DNA of 64,000 nucleotides, taken from positions 1 through 64,000 of the forward strand of contig NZ_MLAL01000017.1 of the NCBI RefSeq assembly GCF_001875665.1, in the 5' to 3' direction. The DNA is from Corynebacterium sp. NML130628. GTDB lineage: Bacteria; Actinomycetota; Actinomycetes; Mycobacteriales; Mycobacteriaceae. The notes beneath the pieces were generated by a model, which saw only the letters and a program-made list of their open reading frames with translations, searched no databases and was not told the origin of the DNA. The first letter of the stretch is position 1, and each line of letters starts with the position of its first letter. Below are positions 18,411 to 27,458 of the stretch, one piece after another. Made by a program: the position numbers and the translations under genes.

Positions 18411-19268
18411 CTAGCCCACTTGAATACTGGTCCGGGTGAGCATCGCCGCACTGGCCAGCATCATAATTATCGACGCCACCATCGCCACCCAACCCCCAAC
18501 AGTGGACACAGCGAAGTTCTCCCCAAGCAGCACAATCCCCAGGGTGAGCGCCACCAGCGGCTCAACGACCTTCATTGCGGGCAGGGTGGTGGCCAGTTTG
18601 CTTGCGCCGAACGCGAACTGCTGCACCGCGGTGCCCAGCACCGCGCAGGCCAACATGGCCCAAAACTGCCAGGATTCCACCAGCCCAACGACGCCGCCGT
18701 GGACGTAGGCGTCCACCGCCACCTTGGAAAACACCGCCAAGTAGCCGAAGATCGCGCCGCACAGGATGCCGTAGGACAACGCCTGCGTCGCGGCGCCGCG
18801 GGTGCGGGCGAACACGACCGTGCCAACCATCCAGGCCACCCCAAACCCGATTGCCAACACCCAACCAACCATCCCAGGCGGGGCAGTGCCCGGCACCGGG
18901 CGGCCCACCAGGATCACCACCGCAACGAAAATGGTCAGCAGCGCCGCCCACGCCGTGCCCTGCGGCGACATCCTACGGTGTTCCACGCGCGCCGAAAGCA
19001 GCAGCGTGAACATGAGCGACAGCACCAGAATCGGCTGGACTACCAGCAAGGACCCGAACGCCAACGCCAGTGCTTGGAAGCCGTAGGCGGCCAGCGCAAG
19101 AGCGAGCGATGCCCACCAGGCGGGGCGTCGCAAAGAAGCGAGCGGTGCGGGATTGACCTCCGTCGTGGAGCGGCCGGCGCGCAGAATGCGGTGGCGCCAC
19201 ACCGTCCCCACCGCGATGAGCAGCGCAGACGCGAGCGCAAAGCTGATCGCGAGGAAGTCGTTCTGCAT
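18411..19268 (-). CDS. DMT-superfamily (EamA/NIPA-like) permease
   Basis: 285 residues with about nine or ten hydrophobic helices arranged as two similar halves. Segments such as FGSLLVVQPILVLSLMFTLLLSAR and ATTLPAMKVVEPLVALTLGIVLLGE match the substrate-facing helices of DMT permeases, and the ...VEPLVALTLGIVLLGE pattern is typical of the NIPA/EamA group. The substrate cannot be read from sequence. ATG at 19268 is preferred, with TATTAT 8 nt upstream. It is divergent from lysC, with about 110 bp between starts. Confidence 0.85.
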   Translation of the reverse strand: MQNDFLAISFALASALLIAVGTVWRHRILRAGRSTTEVNPAPLASLRRPAWWASLALALAAYGFQALALAFGSLLVVQPILVLSLMFTLLLSARVEHRRMSPQGTAWAALLTIFVAVVILVGRPVPGTAPPGMVGWVLAIGFGVAWMVGTVVFARTRGAATQALSYGILCGAIFGYLAVFSKVAVDAYVHGGVVGLVESWQFWAMLACAVLGTAVQQFAFGASKLATTLPAMKVVEPLVALTLGIVLLGENFAVSTVGGWVAMVASIIMMLASAAMLTRTSIQVG

Positions 19269-19310
19269 GGTCAACGATAATACTAATTTTCTGTGCCATG
19301 TCGCCCCATA

Positions 19311-19327
19311 AGCGTTTTTGAGACGCT
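19311..19327 (+). promoter_or_regulatory. inverted repeat upstream of lysC
   Basis: AGCGT-TTTTGAG-ACGCT is an inverted repeat just before TATTCT (19327-19332), a plausible lysC -10 box. It may be an operator; no regulator is identified. Confidence 0.3.
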
Positions 19328-19382
19328 ATTCTTATGGTGCGGATTTTCACGCGACAGTTTTATACCGACGGAAGGTTCAATC

Positions 19383-20648
19383 ATGGCATTGATCGTGCAG
19401 AAATACGGGGGCTCGTCCCTCGAAAGCGCAGACCGCATACGCGCGGTCGCCGAACGCATCGTTGCCACCAAGAAGCAGGGGCACGATGTCGTAGCGGTGT
19501 GTTCCGCAATGGGCGACACCACCGACGAACTGCTGGACCTCGCCGCCCGCGTCAACCCAACCCCACCCGCCCGCGAAATGGACATGCTCCTCACCGCGGG
19601 CGAGCGCATCTCGAACTCGCTGGTCGCGATGGCAGTCGCGTCCTTCGGCGCCGAGGTGCAGTCGTTTACCGGCTCGCAGGCGGGCGTCATCACCACCGAG
19701 CGCCACGGCAACGCCCGCATCATCGAGGTCACGCCAGGCCGCGTCCAAGAAGCTATCGACGCCGGCCGCATCGCCATCGTCGCCGGCTTCCAAGGCGTCA
19801 ACCGCGACACCAAGGACGTCACCACCCTCGGCCGCGGCGGGTCCGACACCACCGCCGTGGCCCTCGCCGCCGCCCTCGGTGCCGACGAGTGCGAAATCTA
19901 CTCAGACGTCGACGGCGTCTACACCGCCGACCCCCGCATCGTCCACAACGCCCGCAAGCTCGACAAACTCTGCTTCGAAGAGATGCTTGAGCTTGCCGCG
20001 TCCGGCTCGAAAATCCTTGTGCTGCGCAGTGTGGAATATGCGCGCGCATTCAACGTACCCCTGCGGGTGCGTTCTTCATACAGCAACGATCCCGGCACCC
20101 TCATCGCCGGAGCATTGGAGGATATCCCCATGGAAGAAGCAGTACTGTCCGGCGTTGCCACCGACGCCTCCGAAGCGAAAATCACCATCCTCGGCGTCAA
20201 GGACCTGCCAGGGGAAGCAGCCAAGGTGTTCCGTGTTCTCGCCGACAACGAGATCAACATCGACATGGTGCTGCAGAACATCTCCACCCTTCACAACCTG
20301 ACCACCGACATCACCTTCACCCTCCCAATCGCCGACGGCCCCCGCGCCATGGAACTGCTCAAAACCATGCAAGAACAGCAGGGCTGGGACAACATCACCT
20401 ACAACGACCAGATCGGCAAGGTGTCCCTCATCGGCGCAGGCATGAAGACCCACCCAGGCGTCACCGCCGACTTCACCGAAGCACTTCGCGACGCCGGCGT
20501 GAACATCGACATGATCACCACCTCCGAAATCCGCATCACCGCAGTAGTCCGCGAAATCGACCTGAACGACGCCACCCGCGCCATCCACGAAAAATTTGAA
20601 CTCGGCGGCGACGAACCAGCCGTCGTCTACGCTGGCACCGGACGCTAA
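19383..20648 (+). CDS. lysC: aspartokinase
   Basis: 421 residues. Kinase motif [17 protein letters not shown] at the N-terminus, [37 protein letters not shown], then two ACT domains from about residue 265 that bind lysine/threonine. First step of the aspartate family (Lys, Thr, Met, diaminopimelate). The ATG has GGAAGG 7 nt upstream. As in C. glutamicum an internal start gives the beta subunit (separate entry). asd follows 15 nt later in the same operon. Confidence 0.96.
   Translation: MALIVQKYGGSSLESADRIRAVAERIVATKKQGHDVVAVCSAMGDTTDELLDLAARVNPTPPAREMDMLLTAGERISNSLVAMAVASFGAEVQSFTGSQAGVITTERHGNARIIEVTPGRVQEAIDAGRIAIVAGFQGVNRDTKDVTTLGRGGSDTTAVALAAALGADECEIYSDVDGVYTADPRIVHNARKLDKLCFEEMLELAASGSKILVLRSVEYARAFNVPLRVRSSYSNDPGTLIAGALEDIPMEEAVLSGVATDASEAKITILGVKDLPGEAAKVFRVLADNEINIDMVLQNISTLHNLTTDITFTLPIADGPRAMELLKTMQEQQGWDNITYNDQIGKVSLIGAGMKTHPGVTADFTEALRDAGVNIDMITTSEIRITAVVREIDLNDATRAIHEKFELGGDEPAVVYAGTGR
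20130..20648 (+). CDS. internal start for aspartokinase beta subunit
   Basis: An in-frame ATG (codon 250) is preceded by a strong GGAGG 9 nt upstream, embedded in the codons of GALEDIP. Translation from here gives a 172-residue protein, starting [12 protein letters not shown], that contains only the ACT domains. This is the alpha2beta2 arrangement known for corynebacterial aspartokinase. Confidence 0.8.
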   Translation: MEEAVLSGVATDASEAKITILGVKDLPGEAAKVFRVLADNEINIDMVLQNISTLHNLTTDITFTLPIADGPRAMELLKTMQEQQGWDNITYNDQIGKVSLIGAGMKTHPGVTADFTEALRDAGVNIDMITTSEIRITAVVREIDLNDATRAIHEKFELGGDEPAVVYAGTGR

Positions 20649-21698
<1,050 letters not shown>

Positions 21699-21713
21699 CA
21701 CGAGGGCCTCGAG

Positions 21714-21755
21714 AGCGGTCCCCCGGGGCGAGTTCCCTGGTGGGGCCGCTTTTTG
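21714..21755 (+). terminator. terminator of the lysC-asd operon
   Basis: AGCGGTCCCC and GGGGCCGCT pair around a GC-rich loop, followed by TTTTG. Confidence 0.8.
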
Positions 21756-21789
21756 CTGCGCTTTGGGGTGTGTTGCTCGTGGTAGGGGG

Positions 21790-21864
21790 CACCAAATTCC
21801 TTTGCGCAAAGTACGCGACCTGGGGAAACGCGGTGGCCCCATGTCGAAATCAAGGAATCTGGTG
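21790..21864 (+). repeat. class A palindromic element, copy 6
   Basis: 75 bp, forward orientation (CGCGACCTGGGGAAACGCG). The right end is GGAATCTGGTG, with one change in the arm. First of four elements in the convergent asd/ykvI-like gap. Confidence 0.88.
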
Positions 21865-21880
21865 CACAGATTAGGAAGCG

Positions 21881-21959
21881 AGTGACAAAGGACGCAATTC
21901 TGTCGGCAGACTCCGGCAAAAGCCCAGGTCGTGAAAAGTGGGTTGCGTCCTTTGTCACT
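21881..21959. repeat. class B palindromic element, copy 3
   Basis: 79 bp, perfect 17-bp arms AGTGACAAAGGACGCAA / TTGCGTCCTTTGTCACT, core AAAGCCCAGGTCGTGAAAAG. The best-preserved class B copy. Confidence 0.9.
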
Positions 21960-21971
21960 CGGGTGGGGTGA

Positions 21972-22014
21972 CACCAAATTCCCCCCACCCGAGTGGGAAG
22001 GAAGGAATTTGGTG
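21972..22014. repeat. class A element lacking the core, copy 7
   Basis: Only 43 bp. CACCAAATTCC and GGAATTTGGTG enclose CCCCACCCGAGTGGGAAGG with no GACCTGGG core. An internal deletion derivative or minimal form. Confidence 0.75.
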
Positions 22015-22041
22015 CGTGCACCCTTGCTGCAGGCAAAGGAA

Positions 22042-22078
22042 AAGTGCCAAAGCACGCAATCTGCGTCCCTTGGCACTT
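22042..22078. repeat. class B element lacking the core, copy 4
   Basis: 37-bp hairpin, AAGTGCCAAAGCACGCA / TGCGTCCCTTGGCACTT, with almost no loop and no CCCAGGTC core. It carries the CC/GG end variant. It could act as a hairpin at the 3' end of the leftward permease gene. Confidence 0.7.
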
Positions 22079-22100
22079 CGGTTGTTTAGCTAGGGCCGGA

Positions 22101-23375
22101 CTACTTGGCCTGGCTGTCAGCTTCTTCCGTCTCGAGGACTTCTTCCTCCTCGAGGGCCTGTTCGGCCTCCTCGATCATGGCCTCCTTGAAGTCTTCGTTT
22201 TCCATGACGGACTTCTCGGTGATCTTATCCAGTTCGCGCTGGTCGTGGCGGGTAAATTTCACGCGTGGGTCGAGTTTGTCTTTCATGAGCTCGAGGGCGC
22301 GGCGTCGCAGGCTGCCTTCGTGGCGCAGGGTTTCGGATCCGCGGATGCGAGCGAACGTGACCACGACGATGAGCACCAGGCCCATGTAGCCCAGGATCGG
22401 GTAGACGAACGAGATGAGTTCCTTGAATCCGACGAAAGATAGGACAAACCCGATCAGGCATGCGGAGATGTAGATGATGCGGAACTTCTGTTGGCGGCCG
22501 CGTGCCAGGCGCTTGCCAAGTGCGTAGAACATGCCCAACGAGGTGGCGAAAATCATGCCGAAGATTACGAAGGTCATGATAAGGCCGAGTGTTGGGTTGA
22601 TGTTGTTGATGAGGGTGAGCATCGGCATGTCGTGGCCGTTGACGTCGCTGATGCTGACCATGAGGCCCATGCCGAGCAGGAGCAGCATCGCAAGGTAGGC
22701 GATGCCGCCGAAGAGGCCGCCGAGGCCGGTTTCGCGCGGGTCGAGGTAGTTGCCGCCGATGACGACGGCCATGGATACAACGCAGATGAAGTTCAGGCCG
22801 GTGTAGTTCAGTGCGGCGACCCACCAGTTTGGCAGTTCGGTAGCGACGTCCTGGGCTGCGATGTTGATGCTGTCCCAGTCGGGCTGCGCGTTGACGATCG
22901 TCCAGGTGCAGCCGCCGATCACGAAAATTAGGAGGAATGGGGTGAGGATGCCGATTGCACTCGTCACCTTATTGACGTCCAGCATGCCAACGCCGAGCAC
23001 CAACGCCAGCATGATAACCGCGCCGATCCAGACCGGGATCCCGAACTGCTGGCTCAGGTTTGAGCCGGCGCCGGCGAACATGATGAAGCCGATGGAGAAC
23101 AGCGTGATAATGGTTGAGATGTCCAGGACCCAGCCCATCACCTTGCCGGTGATGTTGCCGAGTACTTCCATGTGTTCCGTTGCCTGGAAGTAGGAGCCGA
23201 GCTGGAGGATGGAGATTCCGCCGACCAGCATGAGTGCTGCGCTCAGTAGTGCTCCCCAGATACCTTTCGTGCCGAAGGCGACGAAGTACTGCATCGCCTC
23301 CTGGCCGGATGCAAACCCGGCGCCGACAACGATGCCGATGAAGGCAAAGGAGATCGCTATTGCGTTTCGAATCAT
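22101..23375 (-). CDS. YkvI-type membrane transporter
   Basis: 424 residues with about ten hydrophobic helices. The start IRNAIAISFAFIGIVVGAGFASGQEAMQYF has the unwound first-helix glycine pattern (GAGFASGQE) of the YkvI subgroup of APC/LeuT-fold permeases. A cytoplasmic tail of about 80 residues is highly charged, ending in an acidic stretch (EEAEQALEEEEVLETEEAD). TACACT ends 7 nt before the ATG (leaderless). The substrate is unknown. Class A/B repeats lie just past its 3' end. Confidence 0.82.
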   Translation of the reverse strand: MIRNAIAISFAFIGIVVGAGFASGQEAMQYFVAFGTKGIWGALLSAALMLVGGISILQLGSYFQATEHMEVLGNITGKVMGWVLDISTIITLFSIGFIMFAGAGSNLSQQFGIPVWIGAVIMLALVLGVGMLDVNKVTSAIGILTPFLLIFVIGGCTWTIVNAQPDWDSINIAAQDVATELPNWWVAALNYTGLNFICVVSMAVVIGGNYLDPRETGLGGLFGGIAYLAMLLLLGMGLMVSISDVNGHDMPMLTLINNINPTLGLIMTFVIFGMIFATSLGMFYALGKRLARGRQQKFRIIYISACLIGFVLSFVGFKELISFVYPILGYMGLVLIVVVTFARIRGSETLRHEGSLRRRALELMKDKLDPRVKFTRHDQRELDKITEKSVMENEDFKEAMIEEAEQALEEEEVLETEEADSQAK

Positions 23376-23382
23376 AAAGGGC

Positions 23383-23388
23383 AGTGTA
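23383..23388 (-). promoter_or_regulatory. -10 box of the YkvI-type gene
   Basis: TACACT on the minus strand, 7 nt before the ATG; no ribosome-binding site present. Confidence 0.55.
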
Positions 23389-23447
23389 GTTGATGGATTG
23401 GACCTGGAAGGTGAATTTGAAACATTTTTGGTTTGGTTGCAAGTGGA

Positions 23448-23858
23448 TCATTCATCCACGGTGGTGCGCTGCGCTTCGTCCCGTTCGCGTTTGAATGCGA
23501 AGACGTCGTCGGCATATAAGCGCCGGTGGGCTCCGACTTTGTGGCCAGTCAACACACCGGTGTCGATAAGCTTGACGACGTGGGGCCTGGACACGTGGAG
23601 GAGGTCCGCTGCCTGCTGGGTGGTGAGTTCTTTGCGTACTGGAACGACTTCGACTGGCCTGCCCGCGGCTGAGTTGGCGAGTACTTCCCGCAGCGCAGAG
23701 GCGACGGAACGCGGAATACGTATCGGCTGCTGGGACCCGTCGACGACGATGTCGACGCTGCTCAAGTGAGGGTGTGAAAGCACGACGTCAAGGTCTTCAA
23801 GGGCCTGCTGTGCCAGCCGTTCTACGGGGGAGCTTGTCATTTTTTTATGTTGTGGCAT
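23448..23858 (-). CDS. helix-turn-helix protein, excisionase/MerR-like type
   Basis: 136 residues. The C-terminal half holds an excisionase-type winged helix: LTTQQAADLLHVSRPHVVKLIDTG then VGAHRRLYADDVFAFKRERD. The N-terminal half (DIVVDGSQQPIRIPRSVASALREVLANSAAGRPVEVVPV) resembles antitoxin-like partners of small HTH regulators. ATG 23858 is preferred: TATGAT lies 6 nt upstream, giving a leaderless start; ATG 23840 is possible. It lies just downstream of sigC on the same strand. No toxin gene sits next to it, and its targets are unknown. Confidence 0.78.
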   Translation of the reverse strand: MPQHKKMTSSPVERLAQQALEDLDVVLSHPHLSSVDIVVDGSQQPIRIPRSVASALREVLANSAAGRPVEVVPVRKELTTQQAADLLHVSRPHVVKLIDTGVLTGHKVGAHRRLYADDVFAFKRERDEAQRTTVDE

Positions 23859-23864
23859 ACTGTC

Positions 23865-23870
23865 ATCATA
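23865..23870 (-). promoter_or_regulatory. -10 box of the HTH gene
   Basis: TATGAT on the minus strand, 6 nt before the ATG at 23858, so this gene can be transcribed apart from sigC. Confidence 0.5.
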
Positions 23871-23904
23871 CACATAACCGAAACAAACGAAAAGGAGGTA
23901 CGGG

Positions 23905-24450
23905 TTAGGCTTGTTCGGTGAGACGCAGGATGTCTTTCCTTGCGCGGGCGACGCGGGAGCGGATGGTTCCAATGCGCACGCCGGCAATTTTTGCGGCTTC
24001 CTCGTAGCTGTAGCCAAGTACTTGCGTGAGGACGATGGCTTCGCGCCGGTCGTGGGCGAGTTTGTTGAGGAGGTTGTGGGCGTCGATAATTTCGGGCCAC
24101 AGGCTGGGGTCGTCGGCGCTGGGTTGCTGGGTGGCGACGTCGTCGTAGTTGCTGGTGGTGGTACGTGGGCGGCTGCGGTCGTGGCGGACGGCGTCGATCC
24201 AGGTGCGGCGTGCGATGGAAAGGAGCCACGTGCGGGCGGTGGAGCGCCCGGCGAAGCGCGGGAGGGCGCCAAGGGCTCGCAGGTAGGTCTCTTGGGTGAG
24301 GTCGTCGGCGGCGTCGTGTCCGGCGAGGTGGGCGAGGAGGCGCCAGACGTCGTCCTGGGTGGCGGCGATGAAGTCGGTGAGGGCAGCTTTGTCGCCGCGG
24401 CCGGCCCGCAGGGCAAGGTCGGTGACGTACTGGCTGTCGCTGCTGTTCAC
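23905..24450 (-). CDS. sigC: ECF RNA polymerase sigma factor, SigC
   Basis: 181 residues. Sigma region 2 (LLAHLAGHDAADDLTQETYLRALGALPRF, ARTWLLSIARRTWIDAVRHDRSR) and region 4 (HDRREAIVLTQVLGYSYEEAAKIAGVRIGTIRSRVARARKDI). Located between asd and katA on the strand opposite katA, the position of sigC in C. glutamicum, where SigC is linked to control of the respiratory chain. GTG at 24450 gives MNSSDSQYV, with TACCCT 8 nt upstream; longer N-termini are not supported. No adjacent anti-sigma factor is visible. Confidence 0.88.
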   Translation of the reverse strand: MNSSDSQYVTDLALRAGRGDKAALTDFIAATQDDVWRLLAHLAGHDAADDLTQETYLRALGALPRFAGRSTARTWLLSIARRTWIDAVRHDRSRPRTTTSNYDDVATQQPSADDPSLWPEIIDAHNLLNKLAHDRREAIVLTQVLGYSYEEAAKIAGVRIGTIRSRVARARKDILRLTEQA

Positions 24451-24482
24451 GAATAAAAAGGGTACCAGTATCGGGAAAAGCC

Positions 24483-24511
24483 TTGATACCACTCTCATAT
24501 TCGCGTACTAT
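24483..24511 (+). promoter_or_regulatory. promoter of katA
   Basis: -35 TTGATA, exact 17-bp spacer, -10 TACTAT, predicted start about 24518. Just upstream, GTATC (24467-24471) and GATAC (24485-24489) form an inverted repeat overlapping the -35, a possible operator. Confidence 0.7.
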
Positions 24512-24546
24512 ATCAATCGGAACTAAACAATAAGGAGGGCCTAACA

Positions 24547-26103
24547 ATGGCAGAGAAGAACGTAGACCACATCCTTTCGAGCGGTGAGCGCCCAGCGGGC
24601 AAGGGGCAAACCACCCAGCTCAGTGGCCAGCCAGTGCCGTCGGAAAACGTGAGTGTTACACAGGGGCGCCAGGGCGCGAACGTCCTGAATGACGTCCACC
24701 TCATCGAGAAGCTTGCGCACTTCAACCGCGAGAACGTCCCGGAGCGCATCCCGCACGCGAAGGGGCACGGCGCGTTTGGTGAGCTGCACATCACCGAGGA
24801 CGTGTCGAAGTACACGAAGGCGAAGCTCTTCCAGCCAGGTGCCGTCACCCCGATGGCTGCACGCTTCTCCACCGTTGCTGGTGAAGCGGGTTCTCCAGAT
24901 ACGTGGCGCGACGTCCACGGTTTCGCACTGCGCTTCTACACCGAGGACGGCAACTACGACATCGTTGGTAACAACACCCCAACGTTCTTCATGCGGGACG
25001 GCATCAAGTTCCCGGACTTCATCCACTCCCAGAAGCGTCAGCCGAACTCCGGCCTGCGCGACGACGAAATGCAGTGGGACTTCTGGACCCGCACCCCTGA
25101 ATCCGCCCACCAGGTGACCTACCTGCTCGGCGACCGCGGCACCCCGAAAACCTCCCGCCACCAGGATGGGTTCGGTTCCCACACCTTCCAGTGGATCAAC
25201 GAGGAAGGCACGCCGGTTTGGGTGAAGTACCACTTCAAGACCCGCCAAGGTTGGGAGTGCTTCACCGACGAGGAGGCTACCGAGAAGGCCGGCACGGATC
25301 CAGACTTCCAGCGCGAGGATCTCTTCAACGCCATCAAGGACGGCGACTACCCAATCTGGGACGTGAAGGTACAGATCATGCCGTTCGAGGAGGCGAAGGA
25401 CTACCGCTTCAACCCGTTCGACCTCACCAAGATATGGTCGCAGAAGGACTACCCGCTTATCGACGTCGGCTACTTCGTCCTCAACCGCAACCCGAAGAAC
25501 TTCCACGCGCAGATCGAGCAGATGGCACTCGATCCGGCCAACTTGGTCCCAGGTGTCGGCCTGTCCCCGGACCGTATGCTGCAGGCCCGCGTCTTTGCGT
25601 ACGCTGACCAGCAGCGTTACCGCATCGGTGCCAACTACAAGGACTTGCCGGTCAACCGCCCGATCAATGAGGTGAACACCTACGCTGAGCGCGGCTCCAT
25701 GGCGTACTTCTTCAACGAGGAGAACGAGCCGAACTACAGCCCGAACTCCTACGAGAAGGGCGCCGGCTATCTCGACGACGGCGAAACCTCCGCCAGCGGC
25801 CAGGACTTGGGCCTCGCCGAGAACCTCTACATCAACCCAGACCCAGAGGGCACCGACCTGGTACGTGCCGCCTACGTCAAGCACGCTGAGGATGACGACT
25901 TCGGCCAGGCTGGCACCCTCTACCGCGAGGTCTTCGACGACGCGGCCAAGGAGCGCTTCGTGCACAACATCACGAACAAGATGATGGCGATCACCAACAA
26001 GGAGATCGAGGAGCGCGTCTACGAATACTGGGGCAAGGTCGACGCTGACCTGGAGACCAAGGTCCGCGAATCCCTCGCCGCGAAGCGGGCTGCACAGAAG
26101 TAA
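24547..26103 (+). CDS. katA: monofunctional heme catalase
   Basis: 518 residues. Catalytic His70 in the signature FNRENVPERIPHAKGHGAFG, distal Asn in DIVGNNTPTFFMRD, and proximal heme Tyr in RVFAYADQQRYRIG at about residue 353. Typical small-subunit catalase that dismutates H2O2 in the cytoplasm. AAGGAGG lies 8 nt before the ATG, and codon use is that of a highly expressed gene. It is divergent from sigC. A double-hairpin terminator follows. Confidence 0.96.
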   Translation: MAEKNVDHILSSGERPAGKGQTTQLSGQPVPSENVSVTQGRQGANVLNDVHLIEKLAHFNRENVPERIPHAKGHGAFGELHITEDVSKYTKAKLFQPGAVTPMAARFSTVAGEAGSPDTWRDVHGFALRFYTEDGNYDIVGNNTPTFFMRDGIKFPDFIHSQKRQPNSGLRDDEMQWDFWTRTPESAHQVTYLLGDRGTPKTSRHQDGFGSHTFQWINEEGTPVWVKYHFKTRQGWECFTDEEATEKAGTDPDFQREDLFNAIKDGDYPIWDVKVQIMPFEEAKDYRFNPFDLTKIWSQKDYPLIDVGYFVLNRNPKNFHAQIEQMALDPANLVPGVGLSPDRMLQARVFAYADQQRYRIGANYKDLPVNRPINEVNTYAERGSMAYFFNEENEPNYSPNSYEKGAGYLDDGETSASGQDLGLAENLYINPDPEGTDLVRAAYVKHAEDDDFGQAGTLYREVFDDAAKERFVHNITNKMMAITNKEIEERVYEYWGKVDADLETKVRESLAAKRAAQK

Positions 26104-26122
26104 CCCTGAACGCTCAAACCCG

Positions 26123-26159
26123 AAAACCCGCCAGGACGGTGACGTCCGTGGCGGGTTTT
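26123..26159 (+). terminator. terminator of katA
   Basis: AAAACCCGCCA / TGGCGGGTTTT with a nested GGAC...GTCC stem, ending in TTTTGG. Confidence 0.88.
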
Positions 26160-26192
26160 GGTGTGCTTGGGGCGTGAGAGCGGGCCGGGTGA

Positions 26193-26266
26193 CACCAAAT
26201 TCCTTTGCGGAGGTCTGACGACCTGGGCTTTTACAAACTGCCCTGTCGGAAACCCGGAATTTGGTG
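26193..26266 (+). repeat. class A element with class B-like core, copy 8
   Basis: 74 bp with class A ends CACCAAATTCC / GGAATTTGGTG. The core continues GACGACCTGGGCTTTTAC, the GGGCTTTT form otherwise typical of class B. A recombinant or intermediate copy in the convergent katA/mrpG gap. Confidence 0.82.
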
Positions 26267-26308
26267 CGAAGAAGCAGTGGTACTGGGAACTTTCTTCGTG
26301 GACATTCG

Positions 26309-26327
26309 TCGCGACCTGGGGAAACGC
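26309..26327 (+). repeat. orphan class A core
   Basis: TCGCGACCTGGGGAAACGC matches the class A core without recognisable ends. Nearby, CCGGCCTCAAACCC is directly repeated at 26347 and 26382, just past the mrpG stop. Confidence 0.55.
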
Positions 26328-26404
26328 AACGGTTGGTCGACGGTAACCGGCCTCAAACCCAAAATGGTTCCCCGGCCCCGGCCGGCCTCAAACCCGACCA
26401 GGCC

Positions 26405-26749
26405 CTAGATGCGGTGGTTCGGCCGGTTCGGGTGGCGGTCGCGCTTATCGGAGACGGTCACGCCGTAGAGGGTGCGGCCCATGATGAAGGAGCCGACGGA
26501 GCCGACGATCCATACGCCGGCGATGGCGATGATGGCGCGGAGGAAGTCGTTGAGGTCGAAGCCAGTGGTGGACCAGGACCAGATCAGTTTGGCAACGACC
26601 AGGAGCGGGAAGGCGAGGCAGACGGTTGGGCCGAGCAGGTTCGCGCGGGTCAGGGCGTCGGGGGCGCGTAGTTGCAGGAGCGCGGTGGCGACCACGAGCA
26701 GGGTGGCCACGATGACGAGCGCTGCGACGATGATTTCGATGATGGTCAT
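26405..26749 (-). CDS. mrpG: Na+/H+ antiporter subunit G
   Basis: 114 residues, three membrane helices (IIEIIVAALVIVATLLVVATALLQLRAPD; LLGPTVCLAFPLLVVAKLI; FLRAIIAIAGVWIVGSVGSF) in the MnhG/MrpG pattern, with a basic tail. Last gene of the Mrp operon. Its ATG overlaps the mrpF stop by one base (TAATG). Mrp complexes exchange Na+ for H+. Confidence 0.9.
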   Translation of the reverse strand: MTIIEIIVAALVIVATLLVVATALLQLRAPDALTRANLLGPTVCLAFPLLVVAKLIWSWSTTGFDLNDFLRAIIAIAGVWIVGSVGSFIMGRTLYGVTVSDKRDRHPNRPNHRI

Positions 26750-27015
26750 TAGCGGCGTCCTCTCGTGATGATGCGGGCCATGGAGATGGTCGGGATGACG
26801 CCACAGACAAGGCCTGCGAGGATGGCGATTTCGTAGCCGATCATGGTCGGGGTCCAGATGGACCAGACGAGGAAGATGGTGACCATGGCGTAGAAGATGA
26901 GGTCGGCCATGACGGCGCGGGACAGTTCGTCCTTCACCAGGATCAGGCCAGCGAGGCCGACGAGCAGGCTGAGCGCCATGACGATGACGCAGCCCATGAG
27001 AATTGTTTCAAACAT
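26749..27015 (-). CDS. mrpF: Na+/H+ antiporter subunit F
   Basis: 88 residues, three helices. LSRAVMADLIFYAMVTIFLVWS in the centre fits the MrpF pattern of a conserved Asp next to helix 2. Located between mrpE and mrpG with gaps of 3 bp and -1 bp, so translation is coupled. Confidence 0.9.
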   Translation of the reverse strand: MFETILMGCVIVMALSLLVGLAGLILVKDELSRAVMADLIFYAMVTIFLVWSIWTPTMIGYEIAILAGLVCGVIPTISMARIITRGRR

Positions 27016-27018
27016 GTT

Positions 27019-27456
27019 CTAGTCCATCCTTTCCGCTGGTGGCAGGGTGTGGTCGTCGGGGTCGCCGAGGTCCACGTAGGGGTCCCACCCGATGGATGCG
27101 GGGTCCAGCGGGGTTGATTTGATGGCCGGGTTGATGCGCTCTTCCATGTCGATGAGGCCGGCGATCTGATCTAAAGGATCGCTGCCGAATGCGGCCTGGA
27201 CCAGCAGCACTATCGGGCCGCCTTCCTGGGCGGGGTAGCGCAGTCCGAGGGACAGCGTGCCCGGGGTGACGGTGATGGAGGTGGAGTACCAGAAGATCTG
27301 CCAGTCGGTGGTCAGGCGCAGCGGGTAGTAGATGATGATCGGGTCCAGCCCAGTGTTGGGCTTGAACGCGGCCGCGGCTGCGCTGAAGCCGGAGGCGAAG
27401 ATTTCTTTGATGAGCCAGGCGGTGTAGCCCACGCCGTGTGCGAAGCGTTGCAGCAT
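27019..27456 (-). CDS. mrpE: Na+/H+ antiporter subunit E
   Basis: 145 residues. YTAWLIKEIFASGFSAAAAAF, then IIIYYPLRLTTDWQIFWYSTSITVTPGTLSLGL, the MnhE/MrpE signature (YSTSITVTPGT). N-terminal membrane helices found in longer MrpE proteins are short here, so the protein is at the small end of the family. The tail carries an acidic DLGDPDDHTLPPAE. Confidence 0.88.
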   Translation of the reverse strand: MLQRFAHGVGYTAWLIKEIFASGFSAAAAAFKPNTGLDPIIIYYPLRLTTDWQIFWYSTSITVTPGTLSLGLRYPAQEGGPIVLLVQAAFGSDPLDQIAGLIDMEERINPAIKSTPLDPASIGWDPYVDLGDPDDHTLPPAERMD

Positions 27457-27458
27457 GG

